From NCBI GenBank assembly GCA_031280065.1, contig JAITHH010000253.1:1-5676 (forward strand): a DNA stretch of 5,676 nt, in the 5' to 3' direction. The stretch comes from Treponema sp. (lineage in GTDB: Bacteria; Spirochaetota; Spirochaetia; Treponematales; Breznakiellaceae). Both the position numbers and the translations under genes were made by a program. Under the pieces are notes generated by a model. It was not told the DNA's origin and ran no database searches. It saw nothing but the letters and a program-made list of their open reading frames with translations. Shown here piece after piece: positions 1 to 5,675 of the stretch (position 1 is the first letter of the stretch; each line of letters begins with the position of its first letter).

Positions 1-29
1 GCCCCCGGTACTCCCTTCAAATCGCCGCG

Positions 30-1412
30 CTACTGGATATTGAAGTAAAAGCGTTCCAGGTAGGCGGCCCGCCGCCGGGCTTCGGCGCGGCGGGGGCTTT
101 GGGGATATTCCTGAATCAGGCGGCGGTAGTAGTCAAGCGCGGCGCGGACATCCCGGCGGGGACTGTTGGCCTCCAGCATCTGCCCGTAAAGCCACCATGC
201 CTCATCGCTCCCCGCGGGAAAACGCTGCTGAAACTGTTCCAGGAGGACGATGCCTTGGGGAATTCGCCCGGCGGCGTGTTCTTCCCGGGCGCGGCGCAGA
301 TATTCTTCCGCCATGGTCCCGTCCGGCAAGACCGCCGGTATATCCGCCGCTTCGGGGGGCGGCGGTACAGGCGGATTCACCGGGGCAGCGGAAGGCGGGG
401 GCGCGGCTTCCGCTGCTATCGGCTTTGCCGACGGCTGCGCCGGCGGGGATACCGTTACGCCGGGAAGCGGGGGCCAGCGGGGTTCGGCAATAGCGGCGCG
501 GGATTCGCCTGAAGAACCCGCCGCCGCTATTGCCGGAGAGAAACGCTCCCCGGAAACGGTTACGCGGACATAATCGTTCAAGATATAGTCCTGCACAAAA
601 TCCTGTTTGGAGAATTTTAGGCCATATTCGCCAGGGGCTTCGGCCCGGAGGATAAAACTCTGGCCTTCGGGGTCTGAGCGCCGGGAAATGTAGGTCATGC
701 CCTGCTGGGACTTGACTTCACCCAAGAACACCCAGCCGGTCCCCCGGAAGGGAACTTCCAGGGTTTGCCCAACCGGAATATGAACGCTGCGGGAAAATTC
801 CAGCTTCTCCTCGATCACCGGGACAGGGGGAGCGCGGGCCGGAATATCCGGCGCGAGGGGCGCTTCCTGGTTAGGCGGGGGAACGGAGGCCGGTTCCGCC
901 GGACGCACACGGGGAGGCGCCGCCGGGCGGACCAGTGTCTGCGCCGCGAGGGGCGGCGTAACCGGGGCTGCGGGCGGCTCAGCCTGAACCGCCGACGGCG
1001 GCGCCGAGGCTATCGCCGGAGGAGCCGCAGGCGGTTCTCTGGGCGCGGCCTTTGGCGGAGGGGCCGGGGGAGCTAATACCGGCGGCGCGGGCTCCGGCAG
1101 GACCAGCGAAAGCGCCCGTCCAGGCGGCGGGGACAGGGGCAGACTCATCTCCGCCAGATCCAGCGCGGGTTCATCAACCGTCATCATCTGCGCCTCAGCG
1201 GCGGGCGGCGGCAGGGCCGCCGTTTGCGCTTCGGGGGGATCGGGAGCTGGAACTTCAGCAGCCGGGAGGGACGGCGCTTCCTCCTCAACAGGGGACGGCT
1301 CAACCGGCGCGGCGGCCAATTCCTCAACGGGGGGAGCGGGAGGGGCACTCTTACACGCGGCAATGGAGAGACAAAGGGCCGCGATAATGGAAAGGACCGC
1401 TGTTACTTTCAT
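30..1412 (-). CDS. Proline/alanine-rich lipoprotein with C-terminal TPR-like domain
   Basis: A 460-residue predicted lipoprotein of unknown function. The first 20 residues are a signal peptide ending in a good lipobox (IAAC, lipidated Cys20). Residues 21-200 are a low-complexity Pro/Ala/Glu tether. Residues 201-288 look like a compact beta domain (EKLEFSRSVHIPVGQTLEV ... YVRVTVSG). A second Pro/Ala stretch follows to about 363. Residues 366-457 are helical with two TPR-like units (AEEYLRRAREEHAAGR..., ALDYYRRLIQEYPQSP), resembling the TPR parts of BamD and YbgF/CpoB. I chose the ATG at 1412 rather than an in-frame start at 1523: it puts the signal peptide at the N-terminus, has GGAG 8 nt upstream, and overlaps the previous stop as ATGA. 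The stop is TAG. It probably sits in the envelope as a long-armed scaffold or adaptor; no catalytic motif is visible. Gene call firm, function unknown. Confidence 0.88.
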   Translation of the reverse strand: MKVTAVLSIIAALCLSIAACKSAPPAPPVEELAAAPVEPSPVEEEAPSLPAAEVPAPDPPEAQTAALPPPAAEAQMMTVDEPALDLAEMSLPLSPPPGRALSLVLPEPAPPVLAPPAPPPKAAPREPPAAPPAIASAPPSAVQAEPPAAPVTPPLAAQTLVRPAAPPRVRPAEPASVPPPNQEAPLAPDIPARAPPVPVIEEKLEFSRSVHIPVGQTLEVPFRGTGWVFLGEVKSQQGMTYISRRSDPEGQSFILRAEAPGEYGLKFSKQDFVQDYILNDYVRVTVSGERFSPAIAAAGSSGESRAAIAEPRWPPLPGVTVSPPAQPSAKPIAAEAAPPPSAAPVNPPVPPPPEAADIPAVLPDGTMAEEYLRRAREEHAAGRIPQGIVLLEQFQQRFPAGSDEAWWLYGQMLEANSPRRDVRAALDYYRRLIQEYPQSPRRAEARRRAAYLERFYFNIQ

Positions 1413-1825
1413 GGGACGCGCTCCATTATAGTATCGACTATACGGCGCATCCGGTTTAGGGGCGGAGCGCTTTCTCCGCCTAAAGGGTCCGTCCAATAGG
1501 GAAGGGCGTCTTCCACCGTCCACTGTTCCCGCCGGTCCCGGCTCAGGAGCACTTCCGGCAGAAAATCAGGCTCATCGGGCAGGAACAGCTCTTCCGCCGG
1601 AATAGCGCGGGGGGACAGGGAGCCGCTTATCTCCCGGCCCGGGGTCTCCGGCTCCGAACCCGTATCCGCAAGCAGCGCGGCTGCCAGCGCTGCGGCGCAC
1701 ACCACAACTACCGCGCCCAGGCCGGTGATGATCAGCCGGGGCCTCGTCTTGAAGAAGGACGGCAGCTCCCGCAGGGCGTCTGCGGCGCGGCCTGCGAAGT
1801 CTTTTATCGTTTCTAACCAGCCCAT
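1409..1825 (-). CDS. Small single-span membrane protein, function unknown
   Basis: A 138-residue protein I do not recognise as a named family. Residues 1-30 are an amphipathic, basic N-terminal part (ETIKDFAGRAADALRELPSFFKTRPR). Residues 31-53 form one hydrophobic membrane span (LIITGLGAVVVVCAAALAAALL). Residues 54-138 are a polar, Pro/Glu-rich tail with an aromatic patch (WTVEDALPYWTDPLGG). The Arg/Lys-rich side before the span predicts N-in, C-out. The start at 1825 is preferred over an in-frame GTG at 1837 because GGAG lies 6 nt before the ATG, while the GTG would overlap that SD. Its TGA overlaps the ATG of the downstream lipoprotein gene, so the two are very likely translated in a coupled way and may form one envelope assembly. 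Confidence 0.78.
   Translation of the reverse strand: MGWLETIKDFAGRAADALRELPSFFKTRPRLIITGLGAVVVVCAAALAAALLADTGSEPETPGREISGSLSPRAIPAEELFLPDEPDFLPEVLLSRDRREQWTVEDALPYWTDPLGGESAPPLNRMRRIVDTIMERVP
1421..1424 (-). promoter_or_regulatory. Shine-Dalgarno of the lipoprotein gene inside the upstream gene
   Basis: GGAG on the minus strand, 8 nt before the ATG at 1412, lying within the last codons of the membrane protein gene. Together with the ATGA overlap it supports the lipoprotein start at 1412. Confidence 0.6.
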
Positions 1826-1831
1826 CAGTAA

Positions 1832-1835
1832 CTCC
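1832..1835 (-). promoter_or_regulatory. Shine-Dalgarno that decides the start of the membrane protein gene
   Basis: GGAG on the minus strand, 6 nt before the ATG at 1825. A GTG at 1837 in the same frame shares its last G with this motif and has no SD of its own at normal spacing, so the ATG is the better start. Confidence 0.65.
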
Positions 1836-1887
1836 ACATTTTATCTTAAAAAACCCTTTGAGGACTTTGCGCCGCGCCTGCCAGGGC

Positions 1888-1896
1888 GTTATAGCA
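1888..1896 (-). promoter_or_regulatory. Putative extended -10 promoter for the leftward pair
   Basis: The minus strand reads TGCTATAAC, an extended -10 (TGn plus 5 of 6 matches to TATAAT), about 55 nt before the predicted translation start at 1825 after allowing for a start point near 1881. No good -35 lies at 17 nt spacing; a TTGGCA at 1921-1916 is too far away (22 nt spacer). The extended -10 could compensate. Sequence match only. Confidence 0.4.
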
Positions 1897-1914
1897 GCCC
1901 CCTTCGTCCTATTA

Positions 1915-1943
1915 TTGCCAATCCTCCCCTTTTTGTATAGCAT
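1915..1943 (+). promoter_or_regulatory. Putative promoter of the prfA operon
   Basis: TTGCCA at 1915-1920 matches the -35 consensus at 5 of 6 positions. At 17 nt spacing lies TAGCAT (1938-1943, 4 of 6), and at 15 nt spacing TATAGC (1936-1941). Transcription from here would give a short leader of roughly 15-20 nt, ending at the GGAG at 1955-1958. Found by eye; the region is clearly richer in A+T than its flanks, as expected for a promoter. Confidence 0.4.
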
Positions 1944-1954
1944 GGGACGTATAC

Positions 1955-1958
1955 GGAG
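1955..1958 (+). promoter_or_regulatory. Shine-Dalgarno of prfA supporting a GTG start
   Basis: GGAG lies 8 nt before the GTG at 1967. The reading frame from this GTG gives an RF1 of normal length with its normal N-terminus, so the non-ATG start is well supported. Confidence 0.7.
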
Positions 1959-1966
1959 ATACGCAC

Positions 1967-3052
1967 GTGAACGAACGCCTGGATTCCCTTTTACAGCGCT
2001 GCCAAGCGGTGTCCCAGATGATTGAAGACCCCGAACTGGTCAAAGATCAGCATAAGTACCGGGATTTGATGAAAGAGTACGCCCAACTCAGCGATATAAA
2101 GACCGTCTGCGGGGAAGTCGAGGACTTTGAAGCCCAGATTGAAGGCGCGAAGTCCCTGATCCAGGAGGAGAAGGACCCGGAGATGCGGGAATTGGCCCGT
2201 GAGGAGCTGCGGGACCTGGAGCAACGGCGCAGGGACGCCGAAGACCGGCTGAAATTCCTCCTGATTCCCAAAGACCCCCTGGATGAAAAGAACATCATCA
2301 TGGAAATCCGGGCCGGTACGGGCGGAGACGAGGCAGCCCTGTTCGCGGCGGATCTCTTCCGTATGTACGGACGCTTTGCCGAAACCAAGGGCTGGAAGTT
2401 TGAGATCATGAGCGCCAGCGAGACGGAGCTGGGTGGTTTTAAGGAGATCATCTTCTCTATTAACGGCGGAAACGGCGGCGCGGCGGGCAACGTCTACGAG
2501 AACTTCCGCTACGAGTCGGGCGTACACCGGGTTCAGCGGGTCCCCGCGACCGAGGCTTCCGGGCGCACCCATACCTCGGCGGTAACGGTGGCCGTGCTTC
2601 CCGAGGCGGAGGAAACGGAGATTGACATACGGCCCGAGGACCTGCGCATTGACGTGATGCGGGCGGGCGGCCCCGGCGGTCAGTGCGTGAATACCACCGA
2701 CTCCGCAGTGCGGATCACCCACATTCCCAGCGGGGTGGTGGTTCACTGCCAGGATGAAAAGAGCCAGATCAAGAACAAGGCCAAAGCCATGCGGATACTC
2801 CGGGCGCGGGTATACGAGATCGAGGAGGCCAAGGCCCGTTCCGAGCGGGCGGAGGCCCGGAAGAGCCAGGTGGGCAGCGGGGACCGCTCCGAGCGGATAC
2901 GGACCTACAACTTCCCCCAGAACCGCCTCACCGATCACCGGATAGGGCTTACCCTTTACAAGCTGGACTTGATCATGCAGGGGGACGCGGCGGAACTCTT
3001 TGACGCGCTCAAACTTTCAGCGCGGGAAGAACTCCTCAAAACCGCCTCGTAA
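1967..3052 (+). CDS. prfA: Peptide chain release factor 1 (RF1)
   Basis: RF1 recognises UAA and UAG stop codons in the ribosomal A site and triggers hydrolysis of peptidyl-tRNA. The protein has 361 residues; E. coli RF1 has 360. Residues 1-100 are the helical, coiled-coil-like N-terminal domain. [13 protein letters not shown] (115-127) is the conserved start of the core. The PxT stop-codon recognition tripeptide is PAT at 193-195 ([17 protein letters not shown]), which marks RF1 rather than RF2 (SPF). The catalytic GGQ is at 237-239 ([17 protein letters not shown]), and its Gln is the methylation target of PrmC, encoded two genes downstream. The C-terminal [13 protein letters not shown] signature is at 315-327. 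The start is GTG with a good SD. A Gly/Asn-rich stretch at about 166-176 ([11 protein letters not shown]) is some six residues longer than in E. coli. First gene of the operon. Confidence 0.97.
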   Translation: MNERLDSLLQRCQAVSQMIEDPELVKDQHKYRDLMKEYAQLSDIKTVCGEVEDFEAQIEGAKSLIQEEKDPEMRELAREELRDLEQRRRDAEDRLKFLLIPKDPLDEKNIIMEIRAGTGGDEAALFAADLFRMYGRFAETKGWKFEIMSASETELGGFKEIIFSINGGNGGAAGNVYENFRYESGVHRVQRVPATEASGRTHTSAVTVAVLPEAEETEIDIRPEDLRIDVMRAGGPGGQCVNTTDSAVRITHIPSGVVVHCQDEKSQIKNKAKAMRILRARVYEIEEAKARSERAEARKSQVGSGDRSERIRTYNFPQNRLTDHRIGLTLYKLDLIMQGDAAELFDALKLSAREELLKTAS

Positions 3053-3055
3053 TAT

Positions 3056-4333
3056 ATGAACTGCGCCAGGCGTACGGGGAACGCGGGGGGCCCATCGAAC
3101 CTTTGGTTCGTAAACCTTCAGTTCTCGAACCGAAGATTCGCGTTCCTCTCATGTTTCCTTTTTGTTTTCCTTATCCTGACCTGTAGAACGCTGGAAACGC
3201 CGCCGCCCCTCCCCGAAGAACCGCCCCCGGCGGAAGCGCTGTCCGCCGAAGACGAAGCAGAAATGGAGATAATAGAAGAAACTCCTCCCCGCCGCCGCCT
3301 CACCCTGATCGGCGCGGGGGACAATCTGTTCCACATTTCCATTCTGCAAAACTCCCGCGAACAGGGCGGCTATGACTTCAGCCCGATCTACCGGGAGATA
3401 CAGCCCCTGATCCAAGGCGCTGACCTGGCCTTTATCAACCAAGAAACGGTAATGGGCGGCGAAAAACTGGGGTATTCGGGCTATCCCCGCTTCAATACCC
3501 CCCCGGAACTGGCAAAAACGCTCGTTGAAACGGGTTTTGACATCGTAAATCACGCGAATAACCACGCGATGGACATGGGCGAGGCGGGGCTGACGGCGAC
3601 GATGGACGTATGGGATGCGCAGAACGGCGTTACTTACCTGGGAATTCACCGTTTCGCGGAAAAAAAGCAGGCGATCATCACCAAAAACGGCATCAGTCTG
3701 GGATTTTTAGCCTATACATACGGTACAAACGGGCTGCCCCTCCCCAAAGACAAGCCGTACCTCGTCTCTCTCATCAACCGGGAAGTGATGGCGCGGGAGA
3801 TTGACGCCCTGCGCCCCCTCTGCGACGCGCTGATTGTCTCTATGCACTGGGGCGATGAATACGCCCTCCAGCCTGGGGCGGCCCAGCGGGAGCTTGCGGC
3901 GTTCCTGGCGGAACACGGCGTTGACCTGGTGATCGGCCACCATCCCCATGTGCTCCAGCGCGTTGAAGTTCTGCCCCGGCCTGACGGGAAGCGTACCGTC
4001 TGCTTCTATTCCCTGGGGAACTTCGTGTCCAACCAGCAGGACAAGGAGACCCTGCTGGGCGCGTTGATGTACGCAGAGATCGTGAAGGAAGGCGGCCAGA
4101 CGTCCGTCGATTACTGGGGGCTGATTCCGGCGGTAACTCACTATGAGCGGGGCTATACCGGGACACGGGTGTACCCGCTGTACGCCTATAGCAAGGACCT
4201 GCTGGAGCGGCACGCGCTCTATGCGCAGGACGCGGGTTTCAGGCGGGAGTTCATTGACGCGCTGCTGGCAAAGTTGAACGCAGATATTATCATGCGCAGC
4301 CCCTTCGCCCTGGAGAGGCAGTCCGGGCCATGA
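3056..4333 (+). CDS. CapA/YwtB-family exported metallophosphatase-fold protein, probable lipoprotein
   Basis: A 425-residue member of the CapA (PGA_cap) family, known for the poly-gamma-glutamate proteins CapA of Bacillus anthracis and YwtB/PgsA of B. subtilis and built on a calcineurin-like metallophosphatase fold. Residues 27-43 are a basic then strongly hydrophobic segment ending in LILTC, a relaxed lipobox that would lipidate Cys43; otherwise it is a membrane anchor. Residues 46-81 are an acidic Pro/Glu tether. The catalytic-type motifs are in order: GDNLFH (88-93), NQET (128-131), NHANNHAMD (165-173), MHWG (263-266), GHHPHV (294-299) and YSLGNF (318-323), so the metal site looks intact. 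No capB, capC or capD partner is in the window, so capsule synthesis is not supported and the substrate is unknown. It begins 3 bp after prfA with no SD, which suggests coupling, and its stop overlaps prmC. Confidence 0.9.
   Translation: MNCARRTGNAGGPSNLWFVNLQFSNRRFAFLSCFLFVFLILTCRTLETPPPLPEEPPPAEALSAEDEAEMEIIEETPPRRRLTLIGAGDNLFHISILQNSREQGGYDFSPIYREIQPLIQGADLAFINQETVMGGEKLGYSGYPRFNTPPELAKTLVETGFDIVNHANNHAMDMGEAGLTATMDVWDAQNGVTYLGIHRFAEKKQAIITKNGISLGFLAYTYGTNGLPLPKDKPYLVSLINREVMAREIDALRPLCDALIVSMHWGDEYALQPGAAQRELAAFLAEHGVDLVIGHHPHVLQRVEVLPRPDGKRTVCFYSLGNFVSNQQDKETLLGALMYAEIVKEGGQTSVDYWGLIPAVTHYERGYTGTRVYPLYAYSKDLLERHALYAQDAGFRREFIDALLAKLNADIIMRSPFALERQSGP
3095..3140 (+). repeat. Degenerate palindromic repeat cluster inside the 5' end of capA
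   Basis: A perfect hairpin, CGAACC-TTT-GGTTCG (3096-3110), is followed by two diverged copies of the same 14-16 bp unit at 3111-3124 and 3125-3140 (TCGAACCGAAGATTCG). It encodes residues about 14-28 of the capA product, before the hydrophobic segment. It resembles a small intergenic palindromic element that has become part of a coding sequence. By eye only. Confidence 0.5.
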
Positions 4334-5199
4334 CGGTTCAGGAAGCGCTTGCCAAGGGAAGCGCGGACCTCAGGGCATCGGGCGCGGATTCCCCGGCCCT
4401 GGACGCCTCGCTGCTCCTGGCCGAGGCGCTCCATACCAGCCGTTCAGCCCTGTTTGCCGCGGGCCCGCAGCCCGTGCCGGAGGAAGCGCTGGCCGCGTTT
4501 CACTCGTTCCTGGCCCGGCGGCAGGCCGGTGAATGTACGGCCTATATCCTGGGCCGCAAGGAATTTTGGGGCCTGGAATTTACGGTGAATCCCGCCGCGC
4601 TCTGTCCCCGCCCCGACACGGAAACGCTGGTGGAAGCGGCCCTGGAAACGCTCGCCGGTATGGACGGCGGGGCGCCGCCGAGGATTCTGGACCTCTGCAC
4701 CGGTTCGGGCGCGGTTGCTGTGGCCGTGAAACACGAACGGCCTGGAGCCCTGGTCTGGGCGTCGGACGTATCAGGCGCTGCCCTGGATGCCGCCCGGATC
4801 AACGTTGCGCGGCTCCTGCCGGGGCCGCAGCCCGCCGTTACGCTGCTGCAGGGGGATCTCTTTGCCGCCCTGGATTGCGCCGCCTTGGAGGGCTTTGATC
4901 TTATCACGGCGAATCCGCCCTATGTTCCCTGCGGAATTATCCCCAGCCTTCCGCCGGAGGTGCGGTTTGAGCCGGTATTGGCCCTGGACGGCGGAGAAGA
5001 CGGCCTTGCGCTGATCCGGCGTATCATCGCGGGGGCCGGGGCGTATCTGCGTCCGGGTGGGGCGCTCCTCCTGGAAGCGGACCCCGCCCAGATGGGGGCG
5101 ATTCGGGGGCTTCTGGACTGCTGCGGATTCCGGCGCGTCCGCGTCTGGCCTGATCTGGCGGGGCGGGAGCGGGTCGCGGGAGTTAATTGTTTAACGTAA
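4330..5199 (+). CDS. prmC: Release factor glutamine N5-methyltransferase (PrmC/HemK)
   Basis: PrmC transfers a methyl group from S-adenosylmethionine to the amide nitrogen of the GGQ glutamine in RF1 and RF2, raising termination efficiency; it acts in the cytoplasm. The protein has 289 residues (E. coli 277). Residues 1-75 are the helical N-terminal domain that binds the release factor. LCPRPDTETLVE (91-102) is the conserved linker motif. ILDLCTGSGAVAVAVKHE (119-136) is the SAM-binding motif I, and D146 of WASDVSGAAL probably contacts the SAM ribose. NPPYVP (195-200) is the NPPY motif that grips the substrate glutamine. LLLEADPAQ (246-254) differs slightly from the more usual LEIG/LEHG form. 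DLAGRERVAG (275-284) is the normal C-terminal signature; the last five residues (VNCLT) and the stop may come from the adjoining insertion sequence. The start overlaps the capA stop as ATGA; only a weak GGAGAGG lies upstream, so translation probably depends on coupling. Confidence 0.95.
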   Translation: MTVQEALAKGSADLRASGADSPALDASLLLAEALHTSRSALFAAGPQPVPEEALAAFHSFLARRQAGECTAYILGRKEFWGLEFTVNPAALCPRPDTETLVEAALETLAGMDGGAPPRILDLCTGSGAVAVAVKHERPGALVWASDVSGAALDAARINVARLLPGPQPAVTLLQGDLFAALDCAALEGFDLITANPPYVPCGIIPSLPPEVRFEPVLALDGGEDGLALIRRIIAGAGAYLRPGGALLLEADPAQMGAIRGLLDCCGFRRVRVWPDLAGRERVAGVNCLT

Positions 5200-5201
5200 A
5201 C

Positions 5202-5218
5202 CACCGGCTATGCCGGTG
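5202..5218 (+). repeat. Left-end hairpin of the IS200-type element
   Basis: Perfect 7-bp stem CACCGGC / GCCGGTG with loop TAT. In this family such subterminal hairpins are bound by the TnpA dimer. A 10-bp direct copy of its core, GGCTATGCCG, recurs at 5230-5239. No T-run follows, so it is not a typical terminator for prmC. Confidence 0.7.
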
Positions 5219-5273
5219 AGACTTGAAAAGGCTATGCCGTGTCCAGCGTGATACGAATAGCGAAAAGTAATAA

Positions 5274-5318
5274 GGTACTCCCGAGGAAGCCCCCGAACAA
5301 GACAGCCAAAGGAGTACC
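5274..5318 (+). promoter_or_regulatory. tnpA: Stem in the tnpA leader that sequesters the Shine-Dalgarno
   Basis: GGTACTCC (5274-5281) is the exact reverse complement of GGAGTACC (5311-5318). The latter contains the GGAG that lies 5 nt before the tnpA ATG at 5320. In the transcript the two arms can pair across a 29-nt loop and hide the ribosome binding site. Salmonella IS200 is known to repress transposase translation with a leader stem of this kind. Pairing is seen in the sequence; the regulatory role is inferred. Confidence 0.72.
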
Positions 5319-5319
5319 A

Positions 5320-5661
5320 ATGAAAGACTGGCAAAGTCTAGCGCATACGAAGTGGGAATGCAAGTACCACATCGTGATCGTACCAAAGTACCGGATGAAA
5401 ATCCTGTACGGGAAGGTGAGGAAGCGGGTAGGCCAAATTCTTAGGGAGCTATGCCGGTATAAGGACATAGAGATGATAGAAGGCCACGCGATGCCGGATC
5501 ACATCCATATATGTATATCGGTCCCCCCGAAATACAGCATAGCAATGACCATCGGGTATTTAAAGGGGAAAAGCTCGATACGGATACACCGGGAAGTTCT
5601 CAAGGTGGCAAAAGTGTTTACGAATAAACGACCACCGCCTAAAGGCGGCGGGTTTCATTAG
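5320..5661 (+). CDS. tnpA: Truncated IS200/IS605-family transposase TnpA (HUH enzyme lacking the catalytic Tyr segment)
   Basis: TnpA of this family is a small Y1 HUH endonuclease that cuts and rejoins single-stranded IS ends. This ORF has 113 residues; family members usually have about 135-155. The N-terminal part is typical: SLAHTKWECKYHIVIVPKYR (6-25), LRELCRYKDIEMIEGHAMPDH (41-61), the HUH motif HIH at 61-63 (metal binding), and VPPKYSIAMTIGYLKGKSS (68-86). After KVFTNK (98-103) it should continue with the FW.RGY..STVG region and the helix with the catalytic Tyr (EYI..Q). Instead it passes into RPPPKGGGFH, encoded by the right-end hairpin, and stops. Catalysis is therefore very probably lost, although the frame is open. 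The start is the ATG at 5320, after AAAGGAG (5308-5314), not an in-frame ATG at 5239. It may persist as a defective copy mobilised in trans. Confidence 0.85.
   Translation: MKDWQSLAHTKWECKYHIVIVPKYRMKILYGKVRKRVGQILRELCRYKDIEMIEGHAMPDHIHICISVPPKYSIAMTIGYLKGKSSIRIHREVLKVAKVFTNKRPPPKGGGFH
5635..5648 (+). repeat. Right-end hairpin 1 of the IS element, inside the tnpA 3' end
   Basis: CCGCCT-AA-AGGCGG, a perfect 6-bp stem (or 5 bp with a 4-nt loop). The preceding CCACCG is also present just before the left-end hairpin (CCACCGGC against CCACCGCC), as expected of subterminal hairpins recognised by one TnpA. Confidence 0.6.
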
Positions 5662-5675
5662 CGGCTGAAAGCCGC
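5661..5675 (+). repeat. Second right-end hairpin at the window edge
   Basis: GCGGCT-GAA-AGCCGC, a perfect 6-bp stem starting at the last base of the tnpA stop codon. It may be part of the IS right end or a transcript terminator of the element; whether a T-run follows cannot be seen because the window ends one base later. Confidence 0.5.

Noticed and set aside
99..1499. Several plus-strand frames of 90-137 codons opposite the lipoprotein gene
   Set aside because: They are Arg/Gly-rich shadows of the Pro/Ala-rich coding strand and lack domains.
1413..1523. N-terminal extension of the lipoprotein to an upstream start at 1523
   Set aside because: It would bury the signal peptide and lipobox 37 residues inside the protein and overlap the upstream gene by more than 100 bp.
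1572..1943. Minus-strand frame of 123 codons overlapping the small membrane protein gene
   Set aside because: It is Arg/Gly/Pro-rich without a coherent fold, whereas the other frame has a clear membrane span, a well-placed SD and an ATGA link to the next gene.
1991..2938. Long open frame of 315 codons on the minus strand opposite prfA
   Set aside because: It lies entirely within a clear RF1 gene on the other strand and its translation has no recognisable domain. Long antisense frames are common in high-GC codon-biased genes.
3149..4213. Minus-strand frames of 74-168 codons opposite capA
   Set aside because: The plus strand has all the CapA family motifs in one frame; the antisense translations show no motif.
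3056..4333. Part of a poly-gamma-glutamate capsule operon
   Set aside because: The family name suggests it, but no capB, capC, capD or capE homologue is visible, and the neighbours are translation-termination genes.
5202..5218. Rho-independent terminator after prmC
   Set aside because: The hairpin is strong but is followed by GAGACTTGAAAAGG, with no T-run. It fits better as the IS left end.
5239..5319. Upstream start for tnpA adding 27 residues
   Set aside because: The added residues do not resemble TnpA, cover the regulatory stem, and the ATG at 5320 has an excellent SD and gives the standard family N-terminus.
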